Below, piece after piece: positions 29,503-38,036 of a stretch of DNA of 64,000 nucleotides (its first letter is position 1; the number at the start of each line of letters is the position of its first letter). The notes beneath the pieces are model-generated. The model worked only from the letters and a program-made list of their open reading frames with translations, was not told the DNA's origin and searched no databases. The stretch is from positions 5,650 to 69,649 of the forward strand of contig CAZYSK010000027.1 in NCBI GenBank assembly GCA_964649415.1. Direction: 5' to 3'. The stretch is from CAZYSK01 sp964649415. GTDB taxonomy: Bacteria > Chloroflexota > Anaerolineae > B4-G1. The translations under genes and the position numbers were made by a program.

Positions 29503-30411
29503 ATGCCGTCTCCCTTTCCCGGAATGGATCCGTATCTGGAGAGTCCGCTTCACTGGCGCGATGTGCATCATTCACTGGCCAGCCAAATCCGCCGGCAACT
29601 CGTCCCCTGCCTGTCGCCACGCTACGTGGCCCGGTTGGAAACTCGCCTTGTGGCGTTCTCTCCCGATGCAGAGGAAATGCGCGTCCTCTATCCCGACGTG
29701 GAAGTCAGTCAGAAGCAATTGCGGGACCTTGCGATCAAGACGTACGAGACGGTCACTGACACTGCGGACGTTGAACGCGCGTCCGCGGACATAGATCAAG
29801 CGTCCGCGGCCGTTGAGCAAGGGACAGCGGATGAGAAACCAGGTTCTTCGGAAAAGACCGGGTTTCGTCGTGCGTCCGGCGATGCCGTTTCGCCGCCCTC
29901 GCTTGTCCTCAGAGCGATCACCCCTGAGCAGGTCGAGTTGATCACGGTCGAGATACGGGACGCGGCTCAAGGCCGATTGGTTACCGCTATCGAGATTCTC
30001 TCTCCTATCAACAAACGGCCCGGCAAGGGCCTGGAGGAGTATCGTGCCAAGCGGGAGACGGTGCTTTCGGCTCACGCGCATCTCCTGGAAATCGATCTGC
30101 TGCGCAAAGGAACGCGCCCGCCCCGTTTGATCGGGCTTCCCCAGTCTGACTACTTCGTCTTCCTCACCCGCGCCGAGCGCCGGAACGTGACCGAGACGTG
30201 GCCCGTCAGCGTGCGCGAACCCCTGCCCGTGGTGCCGGTTCCCCTCCTGCCCGGCGACGACGACGTGCCCCTGGATCTGGCCCACGCCCTGCACACCATA
30301 TACGACGAGGCCCGCTACGACCTGAGCATCGACTACAGCCAACCCCCCGTCCCTCCCCTGACTCAAGACGACGCAGATTGGGTTCAAACGGTCACGAATG
30401 CGGCTCAATGA
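29503..30411 (+). CDS. DUF4058 family protein
   Basis: 302 aa from ATG 29503 behind GGAGG. The opening MPSPFPGMDPYLESPLHWRD and the core VEIRDAAQGRLVTAIEILSP are characteristic of DUF4058, common in Chloroflexota, cyanobacteria and Planctomycetes; its fold is nuclease-like but the role is unknown. A 100-base block at 29763-29867 made of family I and A repeats adds about 35 residues in the middle. It is the only plus-strand gene in the cyclase cluster, and its 3' end overlaps the convergent neighbour by 20 bases. Confidence 0.85.
   Translation: MPSPFPGMDPYLESPLHWRDVHHSLASQIRRQLVPCLSPRYVARLETRLVAFSPDAEEMRVLYPDVEVSQKQLRDLAIKTYETVTDTADVERASADIDQASAAVEQGTADEKPGSSEKTGFRRASGDAVSPPSLVLRAITPEQVELITVEIRDAAQGRLVTAIEILSPINKRPGKGLEEYRAKRETVLSAHAHLLEIDLLRKGTRPPRLIGLPQSDYFVFLTRAERRNVTETWPVSVREPLPVVPVPLLPGDDDVPLDLAHALHTIYDEARYDLSIDYSQPPVPPLTQDDADWVQTVTNAAQ
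29763..29867. repeat. Repeat block: family I palindromes plus a family A element
   Basis: Several GCGTCCGCGG inverted repeats are followed by GAAACCAGGTTCTTCGG..CCGGGTTTC. They are read in frame as an Ala/Asp-rich linker and then EKPGSSEKTGF inside DUF4058. Confidence 0.7.
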
Positions 30412-33400
30412 TGACGTCCTTCCAGAACAAACCGCCGGTCGCCGACATAGAGAACCTCTTGACCCACGGTTTCACCAACAGATGCCGCCGCTGGTAGCAG
30501 TAGGGCATGATCACCGCCTCTTCAATCAGCATCCTGTCCGCCTGCCCGTACAGTCTCATCCGCTGCCCCTGGTCCGTGACCCTTCTAGCTTCCTCCACCA
30601 GTTCGTCATACACGTCATTCCGCCACCCGGTCTGTTTCTGTATCCACACGAAACCTGCTCTCAGGAAATTATCGGGGTCGGGACAGTCGGCGACCCATCC
30701 TATGATCAACATGTGGGATGACCTCTCGCCTGTCACGTCGAGGAGTTTCGCCAACTCTACCTCCTCCCACGTGATCTCCACGCCCAGGTTTTCCTGCCAC
30801 TGAGACTGTAAGCTCTCGCATGGTGCAGAGGAAAGGGGACCGCTGGGTATCAGCAGATCGACAACGGGGAAACCACTGGCTTCCCCCTCAGAGTACCCGG
30901 CCTCAGCCAGGAGACGTCTCGCCTGGTCGGGATCGTACGGCAGGCCAATCCCGGCCGAGTGTCCCGGCATTCCTGGCGGAACAAAGCCCCCGGTGCCCGG
31001 CGACGCCCAACCATCCATAATCACATCCACCATCGTCTCCCTGTCTGTGGCGAGAACGAAGGCGCGGCGCACTCGAGGATCGTCGAAGGGCGGCCGGCTG
31101 GTGTCGAAATCCAGACGCCAGGTGGCAAGAGTTGGTATCGAGATATACTCCCCGGCATACCGCTGGCGTGCGCCTTTCATCTCCGCTGCGGGCAGGAACG
31201 TGATATCCAAGGTGTCCAGGCTATCCGCCTCGTACATCGCCAACTTGGCAGGCCATCTCTCGCGGGAGAGCACAAGAAGCGTCACCTGTTGCACGTTCCC
31301 CCTGAATTGACCGTGGTACTGCACGTTGCGCGACAACACCATAGACTCGTCCGGCCGCCAGGTCTCCAGCTTGAAGGGACCGTTGGTGACAATGTTGTCC
31401 ACTGCTGACCACGCCTCCCCGTGCATCTCCACCACGTGCCGGGGCACGGGGTAGCAGACCTTGTTGGCCAGCAAGTAGAGGAAGTAACCCGTTGGCTCCT
31501 CCAATTCCGCCACCAGAGTGACCTCATCAAGCGCGTGTATCCCCACACTTTCCGGATCAGAACCGGCGCCTTGATGAAAGGCCCTGGCCCCCTTGATATC
31601 GTACAGCAGTTCGGCGTATGGCGCTCCGGTGCTCGGGTGCAGCACTCGCTTCCAAGCATACTCGAAGTCTCCCGCCGTCACCGGGGCACCATCACTCCAG
31701 AGCACGTCGTCCCGTAAGTGAAAGACGTACTTGCGCCCACCCTCCAGCACCTCCCAACTGCGCGCCACGTCGGGCACGATGGCCATCTCCGCGCTTAGCT
31801 CGACCAACCCGCTGAAGAGCTGGCTTAGCAGGGAGGGACTGTCCATGGCTGGATCCAGAGTGGCCAGAGTATCTCCTCCAAGCCGGTCCATCCTGAAAGC
31901 GTGGGGGGCGGGCGGCAGGGCGACCTCCTGGCCCTCTCCTGCCCGCTGCCACAGGGCAAAGCCCTCCTCATAGGCCTGACGCGATGCCTGAAAGTCAAAG
32001 GCGGAATGATGGGTCAGCCCCAGCTTCATCAGCGTCCGGGCTGCCAATTCGTGGTTGTCCTGTTCACCTAGAAAGGCCAGCGCCCGTTGGTAGTAGTCTA
32101 TCGCCTCGACGTGGGCGTATGCCAGGCGAGCCTGGTCTCCCGCGCGCAGCAAGTAGTGCGTCGCTTTCTCCGGCTCCTCCGCCCGCTCCCAGTGGTAGGC
32201 CAGCAGTCCTACCTGCTCCTCGATCCGATCTGTGAACAAGCGCTCCAGCGCCTCGGCCACCTGGCGGTGAAAGAGGCGCCGCTCCTTCTTCAACAACCCG
32301 TTGTAGGCCGCCTCCTGGGTCAGTTGGTGCTTGAAGATGTACTGTAGCTCGGGAGCACGCGCCCGCTCGCGGATCATCTCCTCCTGCTGCAGGGTCAGCA
32401 GATGCCCGTCGAGCGTCTGCTGCTCTCGGGCGATCTCGGCCAACACACGGTAGAAGAACAGCCGCCCAATGACCGACGCCAGTTGTAGCACACGCTTGGT
32501 CTCCTCCTGCAAGCGATCAATGCGGGCCATCAGCACCCCGTGCAGTGTGTCCGGGATGGCGATGTCGGCCACGCTTCGCGTGGCTTGCCACCGGCCAGAG
32601 AGCCCGTCTCGCACGATGGCGCCGTCGTCAATCAGGGAGCGGATGATCTCCTCCACGTAGAAGGGGTTGCCCTCGGCGTGACTGAGAATGCGCCCCCGGA
32701 GTTGCTGGGGCAGGCCCTCCACACGCAGCAGGTTGCCCACCAGCTTCTGGCTCTCAACGGTGGAGAGGGAATCAAGCACCAGGTCGGTGTGGCGCAGGTG
32801 ATAGTCGCGGGCAGCGGTCTCCCTGACCCGCCAGCAGCCGTGCTTTCGCTCCGGGCGAAATACGCAGATGAACAGCAGCGGAGCGCGGTCGACCACCGGC
32901 AAGAGCTGCTCCAGCAGTTCCAAGGACGTGGGATCGGCCCAGTGCAGGTCTTCGCAGACAACGACCAGCGGACGTTGTTGAGCAGCGCTTTCGATCAACG
33001 TCTCAACAGCGTGGAAGGTTCTCGACTTTCGTTCTTCGCCATCCAGATCGCGCACCAGGGCTTCGTCTTCTGGTTCAAGCGGCAGTGACATCAGCCGTGC
33101 CAGGTGAGGAAACACGTCGCCGATACAGTCAGGGCATAGCGTTTGTGTCTGCTCAGACAGTGCGTCACGCACGGCAGTTGGGCACGCATCCGCCGCCATC
33201 CCCAACAGCCCACGCAAGACGTCCAACCACAGCAGATAGGCAATGGAGGAGCCGTAGGACAGGCAGCGGCCTTCTACCCATCGGGTTGGGGGACTGGTAG
33301 GTTGGGAGATTGGTAGATTGGTTGATTGGTAGGTTGGTAGATTGGTAGACTGGTCGGTCGGTCGGTTGGTTGGAAGAAAACGGCGTTCTGATGGCGCGCC

Positions 33401-34348
33401 ATCGGGCGATGTCGCGGACGCAGCGTCCGTATCGCATGAAACACCTGGTTTCTGACCCTTGAGTGAAGCGCGAAGTTCCGCCACCAAGCGGGACTTTCCC
33501 AATCCAGCTTCGCCGACCAACGTCACGATGCCGCCTGTGCCGGAGCGGAGACGCTCGACGGCCTCCTGCAACGCTCGGAACTCGGCCGCGCGGCCCACCA
33601 GCGGCGATTCCAGGCCAGCGATGCCGCGCGCCTTGCCGGGGGCAGCCTTGGCGGCCATCAGGCGGTAGACCGGCACGGGCTCGGCCTTGCCCTTGACGCG
33701 TACCGGCTCCAGCGCCTGGAACTCGAACAGGGGTGCGGCCAGGCGATACGTATCGGGCCCGACGAGGATCTCTCCTCGTTCCGAGACGTCCTCAAGCCGC
33801 GACGCCACGTTCACCGCATCCCCCATCACCGTGTATTCCTGTCGCTCACGGGTGCCCAGGCCGCCGGCGATGACGGTGCCGGTGTTGATGCCGAAGTGCA
33901 GATCCAGTCCGGTGGACCGCTCCACGTTGAACTCGGCCAGCGCGTCCATCATCTCCAGGGCCGAGCGCAAGGCCCGCTCCGGGTCGCTCTCGTGGGCCAC
34001 CGGCGCGCCGAAGAGGGCCATGATCTCATCGCCGATGAACTTATCCACGGTGCCGCCGTACTTCCTCACGATGGGCACCAATCGCTCGAAGCACGCGTTC
34101 ATCAGATCGCGCACCGCCTCGGGGTCCATGGTCTCGGCCAGAGCGGTGAAGCCGGAGAGGTCGGCGAACATCACGGTGACCAGCTTGCGTTCGCCGGCGA
34201 GGGCCGGTCCGGGCGCTTCCGCCTGTCCCAGCGCGGCCAACCGCTCGCGCAGCGGAGCCAACGCCGTCTCTACCACGGCGTCGCCCAGGGCTGGACGCTG
34301 GGCCTCCAGGGCCGCTATCGCCTGCTCCAACTGCTGTCGCTCGCTCAT
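30392..34348 (-). CDS. Adenylate cyclase-STAND ATPase-TPR-SBP_bac_5 fusion, 1318 aa
   Basis: Starts at ATG 34348 (GGGAGG). Class III cyclase domain at about 53-235 with FADLSGF (D63), DKFIGD (K103, D107) and EYTVMGDAVNVASR (T173, N180, R184), all in place for ATP cyclisation. STAND-type ATPase from about 248, with Walker A GEAGLGKS (279-286) and LVVVCEDLHWADP (Walker B region). TPR-like helices follow, then a family 5 extracellular solute-binding domain (about 820-1318) with no signal peptide, so it must act in the cytoplasm, as in SgrR-type regulators. A repeat-derived insert occupies about 299-356. Likely a solute-sensing cyclase linked to the ABC genes on either side. Confidence 0.85.
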   Translation of the reverse strand: MSERQQLEQAIAALEAQRPALGDAVVETALAPLRERLAALGQAEAPGPALAGERKLVTVMFADLSGFTALAETMDPEAVRDLMNACFERLVPIVRKYGGTVDKFIGDEIMALFGAPVAHESDPERALRSALEMMDALAEFNVERSTGLDLHFGINTGTVIAGGLGTRERQEYTVMGDAVNVASRLEDVSERGEILVGPDTYRLAAPLFEFQALEPVRVKGKAEPVPVYRLMAAKAAPGKARGIAGLESPLVGRAAEFRALQEAVERLRSGTGGIVTLVGEAGLGKSRLVAELRASLKGQKPGVSCDTDAASATSPDGAPSERRFLPTNRPTDQSTNLPTYQSTNLPISQPTSPPTRWVEGRCLSYGSSIAYLLWLDVLRGLLGMAADACPTAVRDALSEQTQTLCPDCIGDVFPHLARLMSLPLEPEDEALVRDLDGEERKSRTFHAVETLIESAAQQRPLVVVCEDLHWADPTSLELLEQLLPVVDRAPLLFICVFRPERKHGCWRVRETAARDYHLRHTDLVLDSLSTVESQKLVGNLLRVEGLPQQLRGRILSHAEGNPFYVEEIIRSLIDDGAIVRDGLSGRWQATRSVADIAIPDTLHGVLMARIDRLQEETKRVLQLASVIGRLFFYRVLAEIAREQQTLDGHLLTLQQEEMIRERARAPELQYIFKHQLTQEAAYNGLLKKERRLFHRQVAEALERLFTDRIEEQVGLLAYHWERAEEPEKATHYLLRAGDQARLAYAHVEAIDYYQRALAFLGEQDNHELAARTLMKLGLTHHSAFDFQASRQAYEEGFALWQRAGEGQEVALPPAPHAFRMDRLGGDTLATLDPAMDSPSLLSQLFSGLVELSAEMAIVPDVARSWEVLEGGRKYVFHLRDDVLWSDGAPVTAGDFEYAWKRVLHPSTGAPYAELLYDIKGARAFHQGAGSDPESVGIHALDEVTLVAELEEPTGYFLYLLANKVCYPVPRHVVEMHGEAWSAVDNIVTNGPFKLETWRPDESMVLSRNVQYHGQFRGNVQQVTLLVLSRERWPAKLAMYEADSLDTLDITFLPAAEMKGARQRYAGEYISIPTLATWRLDFDTSRPPFDDPRVRRAFVLATDRETMVDVIMDGWASPGTGGFVPPGMPGHSAGIGLPYDPDQARRLLAEAGYSEGEASGFPVVDLLIPSGPLSSAPCESLQSQWQENLGVEITWEEVELAKLLDVTGERSSHMLIIGWVADCPDPDNFLRAGFVWIQKQTGWRNDVYDELVEEARRVTDQGQRMRLYGQADRMLIEEAVIMPYCYQRRHLLVKPWVKRFSMSATGGLFWKDVIIEPHS
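33275..33452. repeat. Low-complexity and palindromic insert in the STAND ATPase domain
   Basis: A run of imperfect 11-12-base units (TTGGTAGATTGG type, 33285-33370) encodes TNLPTYQSTNLP-like repeats. It is joined to a decayed family A/B composite. Together they interrupt the ATPase domain just after the Walker A helix. Confidence 0.7.
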
Positions 34349-34361
34349 CCACGCCTCCCTC

Positions 34362-34437
34362 AGGGGCAGGTACAAGACCTGCCCCTACAATCTGGGTCAG
34401 GGAACGCGCAACGGACCGCCGGCATCCTGCCGGCACG
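34362..34437. repeat. Two intergenic palindromes (families L and K)
   Basis: AGGGGCAGGT..ACCTGCCCCT (34362-34386) and a family K copy (34413-34437) fill the gap between the ABC ATPase and cyclase-SBP genes. Confidence 0.75.
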
Positions 34438-34464
34438 ACATCGGCGGGCCGCTGATCCCGTACG

Positions 34465-35208
34465 CTACAACTCCAGCTCCGCTATCACGCCCAGAATCTC
34501 CTCTGGAGCCAGGCCCTCGTCGCCGGCGAGCAGCTCCCGCACGGTCCGGCCGTCCTTGAGGAACACCACCCGGTCGGCGTAGGAAGCGGCACGGGGGTCG
34601 TGGGTCACCATCACCACCGTGGCGTCCAGCTCCTTGCACGCCCGGCGCAGCAGCTCGAGCACAGTCGTGCCGGACTTGGAGTCGAGGTTGCCGGTGGGCT
34701 CGTCAGCCAGCACGATCTTCGGATCGGTGACAAAGGCGCGGGCGATGGCCACGCGCTGCTGCTCCCCGCCCGATAGCTGGTCGGGCCGGTGGTCGCGGCG
34801 GCCGGCCAGCCCCACCAGGTCGAGCAGTTCGTCGACGCGCGAGGCGTAGTCCTCGATGCGCTTGCCGTCGATCAGCAGCGGCAGGGCCACGTTCTCGGCG
34901 GCGCTCAGCGTGGGCAGCAGGTTGAAGAACTGGAAGATGAAGCCCACCTGCCGCCGCCGCACGATGGTGATCTCGTCGTCGCTGAGGTGCGCCAGGCGCT
35001 TGCCGCCCAGCACGACGTCGCCGTCGCTGGGAGTGTCCAGGCCGCCCATCAGGTGCAGCAGCGTGGACTTCCCCGCCCCCGACGGCCCCATGATCGCCAT
35101 GAACTGCCCCTGGGGGACGAGCAAATCGACGCCACGCAGCGCATCAACCGTCACCTCGCCCATCTGGTACTGCTTGCTAAGACTGGTCGTCCGGAGTATG
35201 TCTGCCAT
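34465..35208 (-). CDS. ABC transporter ATPase (MacB/LolD type)
   Basis: 247 aa from ATG 35208 behind GAGGTG. Walker A GPSGAGKST, Q-loop FQFFNLLP, signature LSGGEQQRVAIARAF, Walker B IVLADEPTGNLD and H-loop VTHDPRAASYA are all present. The LSGGEQQR-DEPTGNLD combination marks the MacB/LolD group that partners FtsX-type permeases. The only such permease here is the giant protein at 22379, so this is very likely its ATPase. It is five bases downstream of the CFA-synthase-like gene. Confidence 0.9.
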   Translation of the reverse strand: MADILRTTSLSKQYQMGEVTVDALRGVDLLVPQGQFMAIMGPSGAGKSTLLHLMGGLDTPSDGDVVLGGKRLAHLSDDEITIVRRRQVGFIFQFFNLLPTLSAAENVALPLLIDGKRIEDYASRVDELLDLVGLAGRRDHRPDQLSGGEQQRVAIARAFVTDPKIVLADEPTGNLDSKSGTTVLELLRRACKELDATVVMVTHDPRAASYADRVVFLKDGRTVRELLAGDEGLAPEEILGVIAELEL

Positions 35209-35213
35209 TGGAA

Positions 35214-36296
35214 TCACCTCTTGTCGAACAGATAGTGGGAGACCATATACTCGCGCCCCCCGCCCGAGCGCCACGTCTCCTCACATGCTATGAAAAACAA
35301 GCGCCAGTTGGCCAGCCAGGCCGTCTCCTCATCGGCGCCATAGGTTGCGGATTGTACCAATCCGGCAGATTGTTCCAATCCGGCGGACTGTTCCAGTCCG
35401 TGGGCCAGGACGTCACGCACCGCCGACTGGTGGCGATCAAGCTTGTCCAGCCACGCTCTCAGCGTGCGGGCGTAGTGCGTGCCCGCGATGCGCCAATGGT
35501 CGACGATCCGCAGATCGCGCTGGAAGTGCAGCAGCAGGTCGTCCGACGGCATCGTGCCGCCGGTGAAGAAGGTCTGAGCCATCCAGTCATCGGGATCACC
35601 GGTGTCGAACTCATAGGCGAACTCGCGGTGGCTGAAGACGTGCACGAACAGCATCCCCTCGGGCTTGAGCAGAGAGGCGATTCTGGCCATGAGGCGCTCG
35701 TAGTTCTTCATGTGCTCGAACATCTCAATGGACAGGACGCGATCGAAGCGGCGATCCGTGTCGAAGTCGTTCGCATCCGCGACCAGGGCCTCGACGTTGT
35801 GGAAGCCACGCCGGCGGCACTGCTCCTCGATAAAGGCGATCTGCGGGCGGGAATTGGAGACGGCCAGGACGCGGCAGTTGGGATAGCGCTCGGCGATCCA
35901 CAGCGAGAGCGAGCCCCAGCCGCAGCCCAGATCCAAGATGGCCGCCCCGTCCTCCAGGCGCGCCCGCTCACAGGTCAAGCGCAACATCGCCTCCTCGGCC
36001 TCGTCGAGGGTGCGGACGCCGTCGGGCCAATAGCAGCAACTGTACTTGAGCCGCTGGCCCAGCACGAGCCGAAAGAACTCAGGCGGCACCTCGTAGTGCT
36101 GGCGGTTCGCGTCGTCGGTGTGAATGGCGATTGGGCTCTGCCGCAGCTTGTCGATCAACGCGCGGCGCTCGATGTCCTGCACCTCAAGCGGCTTGCGACG
36201 TCGCCGCCTCGCACTGATCGCCAGGATGGCGCGCAGCCCCAGGCGGATCAGCCAGTCGGGAACCCGGTTGGTCTCAATCAGGCGCACGTACCACAT
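35214..36296 (-). CDS. Cyclopropane-fatty-acyl-phospholipid synthase-like methyltransferase
   Basis: 360 aa. HYEVPPEFFRLVLGQRLKYS, LDLGCGWGSLSLWIAE (SAM site), SIEMFEHMKNY and the aromatic C-terminal WRLFFIACEETW are typical of the CFA synthase family, which methylates unsaturated acyl chains at the membrane. Three tandem family C palindromes (35347-35400) insert LEQSAGLEQSAGLVQSA in a C-terminal loop. The start overlaps the DUF3604 gene by 23 bases and the stop is five bases from the ABC ATPase gene. Confidence 0.85.
   Translation of the reverse strand: MWYVRLIETNRVPDWLIRLGLRAILAISARRRRRKPLEVQDIERRALIDKLRQSPIAIHTDDANRQHYEVPPEFFRLVLGQRLKYSCCYWPDGVRTLDEAEEAMLRLTCERARLEDGAAILDLGCGWGSLSLWIAERYPNCRVLAVSNSRPQIAFIEEQCRRRGFHNVEALVADANDFDTDRRFDRVLSIEMFEHMKNYERLMARIASLLKPEGMLFVHVFSHREFAYEFDTGDPDDWMAQTFFTGGTMPSDDLLLHFQRDLRIVDHWRIAGTHYARTLRAWLDKLDRHQSAVRDVLAHGLEQSAGLEQSAGLVQSATYGADEETAWLANWRLFFIACEETWRSGGGREYMVSHYLFDKR
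35347..35400. repeat. Triple tandem family C palindrome
   Basis: Three successive GCGGATTGTTCCAATCCGGC-like units (18 bases each), in frame in the CFA-synthase-like gene. Each unit encodes a (V/L)xQSAG-type hexapeptide. Confidence 0.85.
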
Positions 36297-38034
36297 GGTT
36301 GCTCTCCCCAGGCTCGCAGCGCGCAGCCACCCAGATAGGTGAACTCCACGCCCACTGGTCGTTCACCTGGCGCACGCGCAGGTAATAGACGTCGGCGCTT
36401 CCCGCCTCCTGTGCGCCGCCACTCCTGCAGAGGCGCCATTCTGACGGCGCCACATCCTCGAACGCTCCCTCCCAATCGAACTCCCACCGCCGTGGCGCCC
36501 GGTGAAAGCGGTACGCCGGCGAGGCAATCTTGCCCAGCCGCCCCGCGCGTGCACCCTCCAGCAGCCAGGCCAGAGGGACGTCCACGCGGCGGCCGTTGAT
36601 CACCGAGCGGACCTCCGCCCCGGGCGGCATCTCGACGTCCAGGCATAGCCCTTGCGTGGCTGGCGTCGCGTTGTTCGGGTTGCCGAAGGTGACCGTGCGG
36701 AAGCGGACGCCCAGGGAGCCGTCCGGCTCCCAATGGGACACAGGGGCGCGCTCGCGCAGGTGGGGCTCGCCCTCAGTCGCCGGGCTGGAGCAATCCGCCA
36801 AGTCTGTAGGAGCGACGACCTCCGGTCCCCGGAAGCGCGGCTCGACGGCCAGAATGCGCCCGTCCGAGATGCCGAACTGCACCTCCCAATCGGCCCGCAC
36901 GCCCCGCTCCCCCCACCCGACTTCCAGGTAGAGCTTGGTGCGGAGAAGGTTGGAATCGCCGACAGAAACCAGGTTTTTCGGAAAAAACCTGGTTTCTTCA
37001 ACGTCGCATCGTGAGAAGCGGCGGAGCAGTTGTCCGTTCTTGACGACGTCCACGCAGTCAATCGGCGCGCCGCCGAGCACGCGAAAGGCAATCTGTCGCC
37101 GCGCCGCCACTCCTACAGAGGCGCCATTCTGATGGCGCGCCGCCACCCCTTCAAAGGCGCCATTCTGATGGCGCGCCGCCGGAGCGATCCGCGCCCCCAT
37201 AGGATGGCCGTTGACGGCGAACTGGAGCTCAATGCGGTCCCCGGTGAGCGCGTAGGTCCGGCGCGCGCGCAGCGCCTCCCAGATCGCGGGACGGGTCTTC
37301 GCGCGCGCCCACAGCCCGGTGCGCCCGTGGCCGTAGCTCCCGGGATGCGCGCTGTGGTGGTCGGTGGAGCCGATCACGCCGAAGCAGTGTCCCAGGCTGA
37401 GCCCGTATTGCATCGTGCTCTCGTGATCCGACGGTCCCATGACGTGGAGAAAGGGGCGCGTGCCCTCGTCGGCCTCGGAGCAGCCGTGCATCGAGATGAT
37501 CTCCACCACGGGCGAGAACGCCTCGTCGAAGGTGGCCCAGTTGACGCCGCGCTGCCCGCGGCGATAGGCGATGTGGTGCGGGAACGCGATGGCCGATACG
37601 CCCCGCCGCCTCAGGTCGCGCAGCCTGGCGCGCAGGTCCGCGAGGCCATCGACCTCCAGGATGTCACCCCGCGCACCGTCGTAGAGCACCGTGTAGTCCC
37701 CATCGGCGCAAGAGTGCATCTCGAAGCTGAGGAACGTGACGAACTCGCCGTCCCGGTGGTACGCCTCGGTGACGCGCTGCACCTCGGGCCAGCGCTCCCT
37801 CAGCCGGGCGAAACCCGCCTCGTGGAAGTCGACGATGTACTGGATCGCCTCGTCCGGCTCCGGCATGTCGGGCCACAGCGCGTGCCCCGTCACCGAGCAA
37901 AAGTCGAGCTGCTCCCGCGCGTTGCGGAAGGCCTCCTCCAGGCTCCCGTGGCCGTAGGATATGCCGCAGTGGTTGTGCAGATCGCCGTAGTAGGCGGTCA
38001 AGCCCTCATACGGCGGCAGGCTATACGAATGCAT
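36274..38034 (-). CDS. DUF3604 / PHP-like metal-dependent protein
   Basis: 586 aa. YYGDLHNHCGISYGHGS, FCSVTGHALWPD, AFPHHIAYRRG and GVIGSTDHHSAHPG are PHP-like metal-binding motifs of the DUF3604 family. The C-terminal half is beta-rich. Repeat inserts are dense: a double family B element (37103-37182) read as ARHQNGAFEGVAARHQNGAS, family A (36964-36998) as EETRFFPKNLVS, and family B at 36432. It lies two bases after the Gfo/Idh oxidoreductase gene, pointing to a shared carbohydrate role. Exact activity unknown. Confidence 0.8.
   Translation of the reverse strand: MHSYSLPPYEGLTAYYGDLHNHCGISYGHGSLEEAFRNAREQLDFCSVTGHALWPDMPEPDEAIQYIVDFHEAGFARLRERWPEVQRVTEAYHRDGEFVTFLSFEMHSCADGDYTVLYDGARGDILEVDGLADLRARLRDLRRRGVSAIAFPHHIAYRRGQRGVNWATFDEAFSPVVEIISMHGCSEADEGTRPFLHVMGPSDHESTMQYGLSLGHCFGVIGSTDHHSAHPGSYGHGRTGLWARAKTRPAIWEALRARRTYALTGDRIELQFAVNGHPMGARIAPAARHQNGAFEGVAARHQNGASVGVAARRQIAFRVLGGAPIDCVDVVKNGQLLRRFSRCDVEETRFFPKNLVSVGDSNLLRTKLYLEVGWGERGVRADWEVQFGISDGRILAVEPRFRGPEVVAPTDLADCSSPATEGEPHLRERAPVSHWEPDGSLGVRFRTVTFGNPNNATPATQGLCLDVEMPPGAEVRSVINGRRVDVPLAWLLEGARAGRLGKIASPAYRFHRAPRRWEFDWEGAFEDVAPSEWRLCRSGGAQEAGSADVYYLRVRQVNDQWAWSSPIWVAARCEPGESNHVVRAPD
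36964..36998. repeat. Palindromic element, family A
   Basis: Perfect AGAAACCAGGTTTTT..AAAAACCTGGTTTCT hairpin, read as EETRFFPKNLVS, a different reading frame from the 26051 copy. Confidence 0.9.
37103..37182. repeat. Tandem family B palindromes
   Basis: Two about 40-base units, each with GGCGCCATTCTGATGGCGCG, lie in frame in the DUF3604 gene. Another family B unit is at 36432-36451. Confidence 0.85.
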
Positions 38035-38036
38035 GA

